Positions 1 through 9,977 are shown, numbered from the stretch's first letter. The stretch is DNA of 64,000 nt from Legionella fairfieldensis ATCC 49588 (GCF_000621525.1 NZ_JHYC01000016.1:16960-80959); one strand, 5' to 3'. Program-made: numbers and translations. Notes: a model not told the origin generated them from the letters alone.

Positions 1-1410
1 TTTTGGATAATAGCTAATTCCAATACTCCCGGTGATCTTTAAGCTATGTTGATTAACTCGGAAAGGTTTATCAATAAGTTCCAATATGTTCTGTGCTACC
101 TGTTGTGCCTGTTGTTCTGCACTTATTTCAGGTAAAAGGATCACAAATTCATCTCCACCCAATCTTGCCACGGTGTCAAAATCATTGGTTGCAATCAATA
201 AACGATTGGAAACCGCCTGGAGTAACTTATCGCCAATACTATGTCCCAAGGTGTCATTAATCATTTTAAAGCGATCCAGATCTAAAAACAAAAAAGCCAG
301 AAGCGTGTTTTTTTTCTTCGCCTGTAAAATAGCCTGCTCCACACGGTCTATTAATAATACACGATTGGGAAGCTCTGTGAGTGAATCATGCGTTGCCTGC
401 CGGAGTAATTGCTTTTCCATCTCTCGACGCTGCGTTATATCATTGAGGATACAAACGTAATGTTTTACCTGTCCGAAATAATCAGTAACAGGAGCAACGC
501 TTAGCTCACACCAGAACATTTCGCCATTTCGTCGATAACTCTCAATTTCTACAACCTCCTCTCTTTGTTCCCTGATAGCAAGTTTTATACGTTGCTGATT
601 AACCTGATCGGTTTTCGGACCCTGCAAATACATTAGACTTTGGCCAATTGTTTGTTTTTCGCTGTAACCTGTAATGCGTTCGTACGCTTTATTGATATAA
701 ATAATAGGCTGTTGCGACCGGGTAATATCAATAATTGCAACACCATGCGTACTTGCTTCGATTGCCCGCTCACGGATACGCAACTCATCATCAGACATCA
801 TTCGCCTTGTTACGTCACGAAAACTATAAACCCGACCAACAATTTCCGACCCCACCCGTTGGGGTTGTGTAAACCGCTCAAAAATACGTCCATCTTTAAA
901 ATGAAGTAGTGGTAATTCCCCTTGCCACTCCGGATTTTCATACAGATACTCTACATCAGCAATCACTGCTTCAGGATTAGTAATTTGCTCTAAAATATAT
1001 TCAAAACTAATACGTTCAGTACCTGATTCCAGCATATAAGAAGGAATCCGCCACATTTCAACAAATTTCTGATTCCAATCTACAACTTGACCCTGGCCGT
1101 TGACCATCATAATGCCATCCGCAGTAGATTCTAATGTAGCGCGTAGCAGAGATAGCGACTTTTCCACTTCGACGTTCTTTTTGCTTATTTTATCTTTTAT
1201 TTTTATATTATTAGAAAGTGGGGCCGCATTTAAACGGCGAAACTCTGGTTGATTGTGATACCATTTTTCCAACAAAGAAGATAACTCCGGTGTAAAAGAT
1301 AAAATACCCAATTCGTCACAAACATTCGTTAAGGAAGGTTCTTTACCCTGCTGTTTCACTGTTTCTGCGGCAAAAGCAACTTTTTTATAATCGATTTCTT
1401 GCCTGTTCAT
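1..1410 (-). CDS. PAS-PAS-GGDEF diguanylate cyclase, 3' end outside window
   Basis: The open frame reads from ATG at 1410 leftwards for 470 codons without a stop and leaves the window. Residues about 5-60 resemble the KfrA-type N-terminal helical DNA-binding domain; two PAS domains follow (about 80-200 and 210-330), then a GGDEF domain. The intact signature RLGGDEF is encoded at about 145-165 (GGDEF at residues 418-422), so the enzyme is expected to make c-di-GMP from two GTP. The end of the GGDEF domain (GISYYPK) is at the edge, so an EAL domain could follow outside. No membrane segment is visible; it is likely cytosolic with sensory PAS input. GGDEF is certain; the KfrA-like assignment is by eye and less sure. 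Confidence 0.9.
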   Translation of the reverse strand, partial: MNRQEIDYKKVAFAAETVKQQGKEPSLTNVCDELGILSFTPELSSLLEKWYHNQPEFRRLNAAPLSNNIKIKDKISKKNVEVEKSLSLLRATLESTADGIMMVNGQGQVVDWNQKFVEMWRIPSYMLESGTERISFEYILEQITNPEAVIADVEYLYENPEWQGELPLLHFKDGRIFERFTQPQRVGSEIVGRVYSFRDVTRRMMSDDELRIRERAIEASTHGVAIIDITRSQQPIIYINKAYERITGYSEKQTIGQSLMYLQGPKTDQVNQQRIKLAIREQREEVVEIESYRRNGEMFWCELSVAPVTDYFGQVKHYVCILNDITQRREMEKQLLRQATHDSLTELPNRVLLIDRVEQAILQAKKKNTLLAFLFLDLDRFKMINDTLGHSIGDKLLQAVSNRLLIATNDFDTVARLGGDEFVILLPEISAEQQAQQVAQNILELIDKPFRVNQHSLKITGSIGISYYPK

Positions 1411-1717
1411 GCATTCCTCATCTAAAATACCCTATTTTTGTTCTTATTCTATTAAAATTTTCCTGATTTATAATTATCAGCACGACAAGTTCTGTGAATT
1501 TTACTTTGTACCGGACAAAAAATTCAACGCGTACCAAATTGCCGCCAAGTTGGCACTTTTAATTAGCCGTAAATTTATCAATAAAATAAACAAGTTAAAA
1601 AAAATCATATTGTATATAAAGCAATCATTATGTCTTGCAGCTAAAATCTGATGAATCAGTTTTATTAGTTTTGGTCTAAAATTAAATAGGGCATTTAGTT
1701 AAAAATGATATTTAATT
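1411..1717. other. Intergenic region with a copy of the wbpM-like 3' end
   Basis: This 307-bp gap between divergent genes holds no convincing gene. Positions 1504-1546 match, with 4 mismatches in 43, the reverse complement of 16048-16090, which is the 3' coding end of the WbpM-like gene. An 80-codon open frame across it has no Shine-Dalgarno sequence and no recognisable domain. Confidence 0.6.
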
Positions 1718-2374
1718 ATGGAAAAATATAAAAAACAATTTATAAAATTTATTTCAGAATCTGATTTTCCCTGTATTGGAGCTAAAGCAGCAATAAAGAA
1801 AAAGTGCCTCAAAATAATTATTGGAGAGGACATGCGCTTCGCAAAGGACGATTTGCTCATTCTAAAAGAAGTCTATCAATTTATAGCTCGATGGAAAAAA
1901 AAGAAAACTGTTTATCAGACCTTAAGCATCATTTTTAAAGGTCCTCTTAATTTACAGGAAATTGAATTTGAATCATTATTATGGCAGAGGTTGCAAAACT
2001 TACATAATTTAGATAGTAAACGATTTTCCTGGGATGCTCATGTAAGTTCTGATACCACTCGCCCTGAGTTTAGTTTTAGTTTGGGAGGCGCTGCTTTCTT
2101 TATTGTAGGCTTGCATAATAATAGCTCCAGAAAAGCCAGAGCATTTTCTTATCCTGCCTTAATTTTTAATTTGCATGAGCAATTTGAAATTCTTCGTAAA
2201 AAAGGTTTATACACTCGTTTAAGAGATAAAATTCGCGAGCGAGACAAGTCGTATTCCGGTTCCGTTAATCCTATGCTGAGCGATTTTGGCTCCAACTCCG
2301 AAGCCCTTCAATACAGTGGCAGGCGGGTAAGCGGTAATTTTAATATTCCTTTTAAAATCAACAAAGATACCTGA
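1718..2374 (+). CDS. YqcI/YcgG (GntA-like) family protein
   Basis: 218 residues. The N-terminal FPC motif (SDFPCIGAKAA, about residues 15-25) and the central SLGGAAFFIVGLHNNSSRKA segment are hallmarks of the YqcI/YcgG family, as are the later NPMLSDFG and QYSGR blocks. Characterised family members include the heme-dependent N-hydroxylase GntA of guanitoxin biosynthesis, but the physiological role here is unknown. It is a soluble cytosolic protein without signal peptide. The gene stands alone, divergent from the cyclase and upstream of a cystathionine enzyme on the same strand. The family assignment is firm; the reaction is not. Confidence 0.8.
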   Translation: MEKYKKQFIKFISESDFPCIGAKAAIKKKCLKIIIGEDMRFAKDDLLILKEVYQFIARWKKKKTVYQTLSIIFKGPLNLQEIEFESLLWQRLQNLHNLDSKRFSWDAHVSSDTTRPEFSFSLGGAAFFIVGLHNNSSRKARAFSYPALIFNLHEQFEILRKKGLYTRLRDKIRERDKSYSGSVNPMLSDFGSNSEALQYSGRRVSGNFNIPFKINKDT

Positions 2375-2533
2375 TTAAACCATCCATTCAAAGCCGACTT
2401 CCCTTGTTAAACCTTATGACTATTCAGCACGTTGGCGAACTTCATCTCACAAATAATGATCTAACACTTTACAAAAATCATCAAATTGACAGAAAATACT
2501 CAGCAAAATATCCATTAGATAGAAGGAAATAGT

Positions 2534-3685
2534 GTGGATCAGAAACATTTTGATACTCGATCGATTCATGCAGGACAACAGTGTGATCCAGCAACAGGGG
2601 CTGTCATGACGCCTATTTACGCAACATCGACCTACCGCCAGAAAGAACCGGGCGTCCATCAGGGTTACGAATATTCTCGCACACATAACCCCACTCGCAC
2701 AGCTTATGAAAATTGTATTGCAAGCCTTGAATCCGGCCAACGTGGTTTTGCGTTCGCTTCAGGGATGGCGGCGATTAATAGCGTGATTGATATCCTTGAC
2801 GCAGGCGATCATGTCATTGCCACGGACGATTTGTATGGGGGGACGTTTCGCTTGTTTGACAAAGTTAAAACCAGAACTTCAAATTTATCTTTTTCCTTTG
2901 TCGATATGGCCAATCCTCTTGATATCGAGGCAGCCATTCGCCCCACAACTCGAATGATCTGGGTGGAAACACCATCAAATCCCATGTTAAAACTGGCCCA
3001 TTTACAAAAAATTGCTGATTTGGGTAAACAGTATAATTTACTTACTGTTGCAGATAATACCTTTGCGACCCCCTGGATTCAACGCCCGATTGAATCAGGT
3101 TTTGATATTGTTTTGCATTCAGCGACTAAATATTTAAATGGGCATTCGGACGTAGTAAGTGGCGTCGTCGTGGTAGGAAATAATCCTGAATTAACTGAAA
3201 AAATAGCTTTTTTACATAACTCATGTGGAGGAATTGCCGGTCCTTTTGACAGTTTTCTTTTACTGCGCAGTTTGAAAACCTTATCCTTACGCATGCAACG
3301 CCACTGTGAAAATGCAACCAATCTGGCACATTGGTTAGAAAAACATCCTAAAATCAGCAAAGTTGTCTATCCAGGACTTATCAGCCACCCTCAACATAAA
3401 CTGGCAAAAAATCAAATGCGTGATTTTGGTGGTATGATTTCCATGGTTCTCAACGGCGACCTGAGTAGCGCCAAACGTTTTTTATCCCGTTGTGAATTAT
3501 TCACTCTTGCAGAAAGTTTAGGCGGGGTAGAAAGTCTTATTGAACACCCTGCTATAATGACACATGCTTCTATTCCCTCAGAAACCCGTAAAACATTAGG
3601 AATAGTAGACGGTTTTATTCGACTTTCCGTTGGCATTGAACACATTGATGATCTGATTGCCGACTTAAATTACGCACTTGACTAA
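2534..3685 (+). CDS. Cystathionine gamma-lyase/gamma-synthase family PLP enzyme
   Basis: 383 residues, the usual length for Cys/Met metabolism PLP enzymes. Visible are the cofactor-phosphate region YEYSRTHNPTR, the FASGMAAI segment and the PLP lysine in SATKYLNGHSDVVSG (about residue 200). It acts in transsulfuration: cystathionine formation or cleavage, or the reverse route from homocysteine to cysteine. Sequence alone does not separate MetB, MetC and MccB. Start is GTG at 2534 with AGAAGGA a few bases upstream; a GTG at 2532 is out of frame. No cysteine synthase is adjacent. The role matters because legionellae depend on supplied cysteine. Confidence 0.88.
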   Translation: MDQKHFDTRSIHAGQQCDPATGAVMTPIYATSTYRQKEPGVHQGYEYSRTHNPTRTAYENCIASLESGQRGFAFASGMAAINSVIDILDAGDHVIATDDLYGGTFRLFDKVKTRTSNLSFSFVDMANPLDIEAAIRPTTRMIWVETPSNPMLKLAHLQKIADLGKQYNLLTVADNTFATPWIQRPIESGFDIVLHSATKYLNGHSDVVSGVVVVGNNPELTEKIAFLHNSCGGIAGPFDSFLLLRSLKTLSLRMQRHCENATNLAHWLEKHPKISKVVYPGLISHPQHKLAKNQMRDFGGMISMVLNGDLSSAKRFLSRCELFTLAESLGGVESLIEHPAIMTHASIPSETRKTLGIVDGFIRLSVGIEHIDDLIADLNYALD

Positions 3686-3697
3686 GAAGGAGTACTC

Positions 3698-4591
3698 ATG
3701 CATCCAAATAAAAAAACAGGAGGACAATTATACGGTGTTGCTGCTTTGATTGTATTAACTGCCAAAACTATTCTCTGTTTTGTTCCTATTCTTTTCATAG
3801 GATTGTTAAAATTAATTCCTAATTTACGTTGGAAAACATTTTGCACCAGGCTGGTTGATATCATAGCAACAATTTGGAATGATAATAATAATCGCTACAT
3901 TACACGCAACAAACTGGCAAAATGGGAAATAACCGGTCTTGATAATCTGGACCGCAAAAACTGGTATCTGGTCGTTGCCAATCACCAAAGCTGGCTCGAT
4001 GTCATTGTCTTACAACATCTTTTTAATCGTAAAATACCTGCTTTAAAGTTTTTTATTAAAGATTCACTGAAATGGATTCCCCTTTTAGGATTTTCCTGGT
4101 GGGCAATGGGTTGTCCTTTTATGAAGCGCTATTCCAAAGCCTATCTCGCTAAAAAACCGCATAAAAAAGGCAAGGATTTACAGGCAACACGCAAAGCAAT
4201 TAAATTATTTCAACACATGCCCGCAGCAATAATAAATTTTGTGGAAGGTACCCGCTATAGTCCTCAGAAAAATAGAGAACAGAAATCACCTTATCAACAT
4301 TTACTAAAACCAAAAGCTGGCGGTATCAGTTTTGTTATCAGCGCAATGGGTCAACAGTTTAATAGTCTGCTTGATGTCACCATTATTTATCCCGATCAGC
4401 AATATTCACTATGGGATTTTCTATGCCGACGCATGGAAACCATCAAAATTCATATCCGCCATTTACCTATTCCCCCACAATTTACCAATCCTTCTCTCGC
4501 TGAAGATGATCAAATACAGGCAGAGTTCAGAACCTGGCTTAATAATAATTGGCATGAAAAAGATAATTTAATGGCTCATCTGAAAGCTTAA
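3698..4591 (+). CDS. PlsC-like lysophospholipid acyltransferase (YihG-like)
   Basis: 297 residues. Acyltransferase motif I is NHQSWLD (HX4D, about residues 93-99) and motif III is FVEGTRYS; a hydrophobic N-terminal helix (about 15-38) anchors it to the inner membrane. Such enzymes move acyl chains from acyl-ACP or acyl-CoA to the sn-2 position of lysophosphatidate or related lipids. Length and layout resemble E. coli YihG rather than the shorter PlsC. It starts 12 bp after the cystathionine gene with an AAGGAG Shine-Dalgarno sequence, so they are probably cotranscribed. Its stop overlaps the convergent epimerase gene by 4 bp. Confidence 0.85.
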   Translation: MHPNKKTGGQLYGVAALIVLTAKTILCFVPILFIGLLKLIPNLRWKTFCTRLVDIIATIWNDNNNRYITRNKLAKWEITGLDNLDRKNWYLVVANHQSWLDVIVLQHLFNRKIPALKFFIKDSLKWIPLLGFSWWAMGCPFMKRYSKAYLAKKPHKKGKDLQATRKAIKLFQHMPAAIINFVEGTRYSPQKNREQKSPYQHLLKPKAGGISFVISAMGQQFNSLLDVTIIYPDQQYSLWDFLCRRMETIKIHIRHLPIPPQFTNPSLAEDDQIQAEFRTWLNNNWHEKDNLMAHLKA

Positions 4592-5610
4592 GCAGATAAA
4601 CCGCTTTGTTGATAATAATGCAAATACCATTCAACAAAGCGAGACACTCCCTCTTGAAAGTGAATTTTAGGCCGATATCCTAAATCATCCTGTATTTGTT
4701 GCGTGTCAGCATGAGTTGATAACACATCTCCGGCCTGAACAGGGAAAAACTCTTTAATCGCCTTTTTACCTGTGGCCCGCTCTATCGCGTCAATATAATC
4801 CAGTAAATTAACGGGATCACCACAACCTATATTATAAATTTTATAAGGGGCATTACTACTTGCCGGATCAGGATCATAACCGGACCAATCCGGACTAGCC
4901 TGGGCCTGATTGTCGATTACTAAAGAAAGACCAACAATAATATCATCAATATAGGTAAAATCGCGTTGCATTTTTCCATGGTTATAAACTTTAATCGGAT
5001 TACCCGCAAGAATATCGCGTGTAAACGAGAAAAAAGCCATGTCGGGCCTACCCCATGGGCCGTAGACTGTAAAAAATCGCAAACCTGTAGTAGGTAACTG
5101 ATACAAATGCGAATAGGAGTGAGCGATTAATTCATTAGCCTTTTTAGTCGCTGCATAAATAGTCAAAGGATGATTTGTTCCCTGACTTTCCTGATAAGGT
5201 TGTGTGTTGTTGGCACCATAAACAGAGCTCGTTGAAGCATAAATCAGATGCTCAATCTGATGATGGCGACAGGCTTCGATAATGGTGGTAAAACCCACTA
5301 TATTAGCTTGCGTGTAAGCATGGGGATGAGTTAACGAATAACGAACTCCTGCCTGGGCAGCCAGATTGACCACTCGTTGAGGTTGATGCTTATTGAAAAT
5401 ATCGTTTATCTTACTGGCATCAGTGATATCCGCTTCATAAAACTGAAAATTGGGATATGCATCTAACTGTTTAAGTCGGGCATGTTTTAAGCTGACTTCA
5501 TAATAGTCATTCAGATTATCAACACCAATAACCAAATCACCCCGCTCCAAACGAAATTTAGCCAAATGAAAGCCAATAAATCCCGCTGCACCTGTAATAA
5601 GTAAACGCAT
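4588..5610 (-). CDS. UDP-glucuronate 4-epimerase-like SDR enzyme
   Basis: NAD-dependent extended SDR: Rossmann motif GAAGFIGFHL at the N-terminus, Ser in YASTSSVYG and catalytic YAATK (YxxxK). The LNDYYEVSLKHARL block after strand 2 and FTVYGPWGRPDMA are typical of UDP-glucuronate to UDP-galacturonate 4-epimerases used for LPS or capsule sugars. I start at ATG 5610 (340 aa) because the protein then begins directly with the Rossmann strand; the longer frame needs a TTG at 5634 and adds eight non-conserved residues. Exact sugar specificity is inferred. Confidence 0.87.
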   Translation of the reverse strand: MRLLITGAAGFIGFHLAKFRLERGDLVIGVDNLNDYYEVSLKHARLKQLDAYPNFQFYEADITDASKINDIFNKHQPQRVVNLAAQAGVRYSLTHPHAYTQANIVGFTTIIEACRHHQIEHLIYASTSSVYGANNTQPYQESQGTNHPLTIYAATKKANELIAHSYSHLYQLPTTGLRFFTVYGPWGRPDMAFFSFTRDILAGNPIKVYNHGKMQRDFTYIDDIIVGLSLVIDNQAQASPDWSGYDPDPASSNAPYKIYNIGCGDPVNLLDYIDAIERATGKKAIKEFFPVQAGDVLSTHADTQQIQDDLGYRPKIHFQEGVSRFVEWYLHYYQQSGLSA

Positions 5611-5770
5611 CTTCCAAACCCCACCAGAGCGCAAATCATCAATTATATCTGCTCTCCACTATCTCTCAATATTCATCGAAAGAAACAGGATAACTCATTC
5701 AATTTAAAAAAACTCTTAAAAAAATAAAGAATTATGTTATAACAGGTTTTTTGCTTAAAGGGACTCAAGC

Positions 5771-7741
5771 ATGACTAAATATCGCCCTCATATTGATGGA
5801 CTAAGGGCAATTGCCATACTGTTTGTTTTATTTTTTCATGGTGGTTTAAAATTCTTTCCTTCCGGTTTTATTGGTGTTGATATTTTTTTTGTTATTTCAG
5901 GATTTTTAATTACAGGGATTATTTATAATTCTTTACAAAACGAGCAGTTTTCTTTTATAGATTTTTATAATCGCAGATTATGGCGGTTACAACCTGTATT
6001 TATCTGTCTGATTTTTGTTACTACATGTCTCAGCTTAATTTACTATTTACCTCATGATTTGATCCAATATGGTCGCAGCGCTCGTAAAACCATTCTTTTT
6101 TCCTCGAATGTTTTTTTTGGGCGATTAGTAACTGACTACTTTTCTCCTGCCAGCAATCAGTTAGCTTTATTACATACATGGTCTCTCTCTATTGAGTGGC
6201 AATGCTATTTGCTCCTGCCGCTTGCTATTTATGGACTTCATCGTCTCTTTGGCCGACCTTATCTTGGCAAAATTACCGGTTTACTTACACTGATTACGTT
6301 TGGAATTGCTTTATATTTTTCTTCTCATGATCCAGCAAAAAGTTATTATCAACTTTCATGTCGTATTTTTGAATTTTTAATTGGCTCTTGTGTTGCACTC
6401 GGCAATTATCGCTTTTCTCTTAATAAACAATTTATTAATTTAATAAGCCTTTTTGCGTTTATGGCTTTATTTTATATAGCTACTCGTAGTGACATTAATC
6501 AGGGTTTCCCTAATTGGTATGCTCTTATTTTGTGTATTGCTACAGCCTTAATCATTGCCATCGGAGAGCATTATCCTCAATCTGTGTTAACTCGCCTGCT
6601 TGCTATTAAACCTTTGGTCTTCATCGGTTTACTTTCTTATTCTTTATATATTTGGCATTGGCCTCTTCTGGCTTTTATTCGCTATGAAAATATTAAAGAA
6701 ACGAATTGGGTTTTATTAATAACATTCTGTTTTATTTTTATTTTATCTTATCTTTCCTGGCGTTGTATTGAAAAACCTGCCCGCAAACTTGGCAAAGTCA
6801 ATTTAGGGTATACATTCGTTTGTTTATTGATGCTCCCTGCTTTAATCATTAATCTCAGTGTGCATTATGTCAAAAAATATGAAGGTCTGCCGCAACGCTT
6901 TCAAGAATTAGTGACTATCAGCAATCAATTAGCTTTGTATAACAATAAAAAAAGATCAGTATGTCTCCAACAGAAAATTATAGAAGTAGATAGCGATTGC
7001 CTTCTTGGACAAAAAAATCCAAATAGTAAAACCGGCTTTATGATAGGGGATTCTTTTTCAAATCATTCCTGGGGATTTATGGATACCTTGGCCCGACAGG
7101 CAAATCTGTCAATTCTTGCTCATTCAACCACTGCCTGCCTTGCCTTGCCAGGAATAGCCCAATACGACTGGTACGCTAAAAATGATATTTATCGAGAGTG
7201 TTATGAACAAACCAAACGTTATTACAAGATGATTAAAACAAATCATTATGATTTCGTCATTTTAGGGCAACATTGGAAAGGTTATTTAGTTGATAAAATT
7301 ATTAATCATCGCAATGATGAACGTTCTATTGAATTAACTCAAAAACGAATTGAAAAAGCCTTGGATAAGGCTTTGCAAATTATTATCGCTTCAGGAGCAA
7401 GGCCGGTGTTATTAAAAGCAACTGCTTTCGCGAATGACAATATTTATGAATGTTTTTATACTCATATAAAGCGCCACCAGAAATACGACTCTGCGCAGTG
7501 TAGCTTCAATTTAGAAGCTGATGAAAGTCAGTGGATTAATGATTTATTTTCAAGAATGAAAAATAAATATTCCCAATTAATTATTATTGATCCCAAGAAA
7601 GTCCAATGCCCGAAAGGTCATTGCTCAGCAGATATTAATGGAATTCCTGTGTTTCGAGATCCTGGACATCTGACTGATTATGCCTCCTATCAATTGGGCA
7701 AGATTTATTTACAGCATTACAAGAATCCACTAATCGCATAG
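5771..7741 (+). CDS. OafA/YrhL-type O-acyltransferase with SGNH domain
   Basis: 656 residues. Residues about 1-365 form an acyltransferase-3 membrane domain with about ten helices (HIDGLRAIAIL, FIGVDIFFVISGFLITG, LLHTWSLSIEWQCYLLLP). Residues about 420-650 form a periplasmic SGNH domain with block I MIGDSFSNH and the C-terminal D-H pair in RDPGHLTDYAS. Such fusions O-acetylate surface polysaccharide, typically O-antigen. The SD AAAGGGA precedes ATG 5771. Coding is visibly more AT-rich than its neighbours, common for surface-modification genes. The acceptor sugar is unknown; the adjacent epimerase hints at LPS. Confidence 0.88.
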   Translation: MTKYRPHIDGLRAIAILFVLFFHGGLKFFPSGFIGVDIFFVISGFLITGIIYNSLQNEQFSFIDFYNRRLWRLQPVFICLIFVTTCLSLIYYLPHDLIQYGRSARKTILFSSNVFFGRLVTDYFSPASNQLALLHTWSLSIEWQCYLLLPLAIYGLHRLFGRPYLGKITGLLTLITFGIALYFSSHDPAKSYYQLSCRIFEFLIGSCVALGNYRFSLNKQFINLISLFAFMALFYIATRSDINQGFPNWYALILCIATALIIAIGEHYPQSVLTRLLAIKPLVFIGLLSYSLYIWHWPLLAFIRYENIKETNWVLLITFCFIFILSYLSWRCIEKPARKLGKVNLGYTFVCLLMLPALIINLSVHYVKKYEGLPQRFQELVTISNQLALYNNKKRSVCLQQKIIEVDSDCLLGQKNPNSKTGFMIGDSFSNHSWGFMDTLARQANLSILAHSTTACLALPGIAQYDWYAKNDIYRECYEQTKRYYKMIKTNHYDFVILGQHWKGYLVDKIINHRNDERSIELTQKRIEKALDKALQIIIASGARPVLLKATAFANDNIYECFYTHIKRHQKYDSAQCSFNLEADESQWINDLFSRMKNKYSQLIIIDPKKVQCPKGHCSADINGIPVFRDPGHLTDYASYQLGKIYLQHYKNPLIA

Positions 7742-7863
7742 AATGGGATACCTGAGTGTAGTTTACAATTTTTTTACCTATTCTGCTTTGAGAGGTAACT
7801 TTTCCTATTGTCTCTTCATAGGAATGGGTATACTAGAGTAACTTTGCTGCCACAAAAAATATT

Positions 7864-8688
7864 ATGAATTCATTACAAACAATTATTGATCATGGTTTTG
7901 AACAACGACAACATTTAACACCAGAAATAGCCCCCAAAGATCTGCTTACCGCAGTCGAAGAAGTTATGTCCGGTTTGGATCAGGGCACTTACCGTGTCGC
8001 CGAAAAAATGAATGGTGAATGGGTTGTTCATCAATGGATAAAAAAAGCAGTACTCCTTTCTTTTCGATTAAATCCCAATCAAACTATGGATGCCGGGTTT
8101 TGTCGGTTTTATGACAAAGTCCCTCTTAAATTTGCCAATTATAGCGCAGAAGAGTTCAGTAAAACCGGGGTTCGTGTCGTTCCGCATGCCATAATTCGCC
8201 GCGGCGCTTTTGTTGGCAAGAACACTATTCTCATGCCTTCTTACGTTAATGTAGGGGCCTATGTGGATGAAGGGGTGATGGTTGATACCTGGGCCACCGT
8301 GGGTTCTTGTGCTCAAATAGGAAAAAATGTTCACCTCTCGGGAGGCGTTGGTATTGGCGGTGTTTTGGAACCTCTTCAGGCTAGTCCGACTATTATAGAA
8401 GACAACTGTTTTATTGGTGCCAGATCGGAAGTTGTTGAGGGCGTGATTGTTGAACGTGATTCTGTATTATCCATGGGGGTTTTTCTGGGGCAAAGTACTA
8501 AAATTTATAATCGCTTGACAGGGACCATCAGTTATGGACGTATACCAGCAGGTTCTGTCGTTGTTGCAGGCTCTCTTCCAAGTGACGACGGTACCCATAG
8601 TTTGTATTGTGCAGTCATTGTAAAACAGGTGGATGAAAAAACACGCGCTAAAGTGAGCATCAATGAATTATTACGCGATGTAAAATAA
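7864..8688 (+). CDS. dapD: Tetrahydrodipicolinate N-succinyltransferase
   Basis: 274 residues, exactly the family length. DapD transfers succinyl from succinyl-CoA to tetrahydrodipicolinate in the lysine/diaminopimelate pathway. The left-handed beta-helix hexapeptide repeats run from about residue 100 to 230 ([42 protein letters not shown]). It forms a translationally coupled pair with dapE: the stop and the next start share one base (TAATG at 8686-8690). It supplies meso-DAP for peptidoglycan. Confidence 0.97.
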   Translation: MNSLQTIIDHGFEQRQHLTPEIAPKDLLTAVEEVMSGLDQGTYRVAEKMNGEWVVHQWIKKAVLLSFRLNPNQTMDAGFCRFYDKVPLKFANYSAEEFSKTGVRVVPHAIIRRGAFVGKNTILMPSYVNVGAYVDEGVMVDTWATVGSCAQIGKNVHLSGGVGIGGVLEPLQASPTIIEDNCFIGARSEVVEGVIVERDSVLSMGVFLGQSTKIYNRLTGTISYGRIPAGSVVVAGSLPSDDGTHSLYCAVIVKQVDEKTRAKVSINELLRDVK

Positions 8689-9851
8689 TGATCGACATTA
8701 AAAACATCCTTGCAAAATTAGTGAGCTTTGCATCAGTTACACCGTATGATGCCGGCTGTCAGGAATACATGATTGATTTTTTTAAACAGTGTGGATTTGA
8801 TTGCCAGCGTTTTAATAATCCTCCGGTTTCCAATTTTTTTGCCCGTTTGGGTGATAAAACACCTCTGCTGGTATTTGCAGGCCACAGTGATGTGGTACCT
8901 GCCGGAGATTATAATCGATGGGAAACCGATCCTTTTGTTCTGGAAGAAAAAGCAGGGATGCTCTATGGTCGAGGCTGTGCCGATATGAAAGGCAGTCTTG
9001 CAGCCATGATGCTCATGGCCGCAAATTTTGCACGCGATTATCCAAATTTCCAGGGAAGCCTGGGTTTTCTTATCACCAGTGGTGAAGAAGGTGACGACTT
9101 TGCACTAGGTACTCCTTATGTGATGGCAGAGCTTCATCGGCAAGGCATTCACCCTGATTTTTGTATCGTTGGTGAACCATCCAGTAGTCAACGACTGGGC
9201 GATGTCATAAAAATTGGCCGCCGCGGCTCATTAACTGGCAAATTGACCTTACAAGGAAAACAAGGCCATGTCGCTTATCCTCATTTGGCAGAAAATCCTG
9301 TTCATACTATAAGCCCCGCATTAACGGAATTAATAATCACTCAATGGGATCAAGGTAATCAGCATTTTCCTCCTACATCCTTGCAAATCACCCATATTCA
9401 TGCCGGAGGACAAGCAAATAACATTATTCCGGGGGAGTTAACCATGCATTTTAATTTCCGCTTTTGCACAGAACAAACAGCCGATATTTTAAAAACTGCC
9501 GTCATGACCTGTTTTAAACGGCATGACTTGCAGCCTGTCATTGAATGGCAATTAAACGGTGAACCTTTTTTAACCTCTCAAGGGCATTTACTGGAAGCCT
9601 GTTTAAAAGCTATAAAAACAATAACCGATCAACACCCTGAATTATCAACCAGTGGCGGAACCTCTGATGGTCGATTTATTGCACCTTATGGTGTAGAAGT
9701 GATTGAGTTAGGCCCTATAAACACTACAATTCATCAAGTTAATGAATGTGTTTCTTTAAATGACTTGCAAACATTAAGTAAACTTTATTATTCAATAAGT
9801 GAGCAGTTACTTATACAGAAAGTAGCCTGTGTTTCTGATAGGCCACAATAG
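8688..9851 (+). CDS. dapE: Succinyl-diaminopimelate desuccinylase
   Basis: 387 residues, about ten longer than typical DapE because of a short C-terminal extension. M20 metallopeptidase family: FAGHSDVVPAGD and GRGCADMKGS carry Zn ligands, TSGEEGDDFALGT the catalytic Glu pair, and GGTSDGRFIAPYG belongs to the second metal-site and substrate region. It hydrolyses N-succinyl-LL-DAP to LL-DAP and succinate. Coupled to dapD by a 1-bp overlap. A copy of the dispersed repeat lies about 45 bp after the stop. Confidence 0.96.
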   Translation: MIDIKNILAKLVSFASVTPYDAGCQEYMIDFFKQCGFDCQRFNNPPVSNFFARLGDKTPLLVFAGHSDVVPAGDYNRWETDPFVLEEKAGMLYGRGCADMKGSLAAMMLMAANFARDYPNFQGSLGFLITSGEEGDDFALGTPYVMAELHRQGIHPDFCIVGEPSSSQRLGDVIKIGRRGSLTGKLTLQGKQGHVAYPHLAENPVHTISPALTELIITQWDQGNQHFPPTSLQITHIHAGGQANNIIPGELTMHFNFRFCTEQTADILKTAVMTCFKRHDLQPVIEWQLNGEPFLTSQGHLLEACLKAIKTITDQHPELSTSGGTSDGRFIAPYGVEVIELGPINTTIHQVNECVSLNDLQTLSKLYYSISEQLLIQKVACVSDRPQ

Positions 9852-9894
9852 ATCACCTAATAGCGTCAACTTACATGCGAATCAAGAGCAATAT

Positions 9895-9930
9895 GTAATT
9901 AAGAGTATATAATGTCAATGTCTTTTCCGA
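9895..9930 (+). repeat. Dispersed extragenic repeat, copy A (partial)
   Basis: GTAATTAAGAGTATATAATG followed by TCAATGTCTTTTCC matches the core of the repeat also present near 15.9, 47.2, 54.4 and 61.9 kb. This copy lacks the GCGCAGGCG right part. Confidence 0.6.
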
Positions 9931-9977
9931 CTCTATGGTAGAGGCAAGCATGTCCCTCTCCTCTACCCAGTTAGTAA

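Noticed and set aside
1409..1651. 80-codon frame divergent from the cyclase
   Set aside because: Start overlaps the cyclase start, no Shine-Dalgarno, and it includes the duplicated wbpM-end sequence; treated as non-coding.
2416..2532. 38-codon frame directly before the cystathionine gene
   Set aside because: No Shine-Dalgarno and no repeated codons typical of a leader; likely chance.
7743..7841. 32-codon frame between the acyltransferase and dapD
   Set aside because: Starts at the end of the previous gene without a ribosome-binding site; no Lys-codon run that would suggest lysine attenuation.
9937..9967. GGTAGAGG/CCTCTACC hairpin between dapE and the symporter
   Set aside because: No T-run on either strand, so not a convincing intrinsic terminator; no other role evident.
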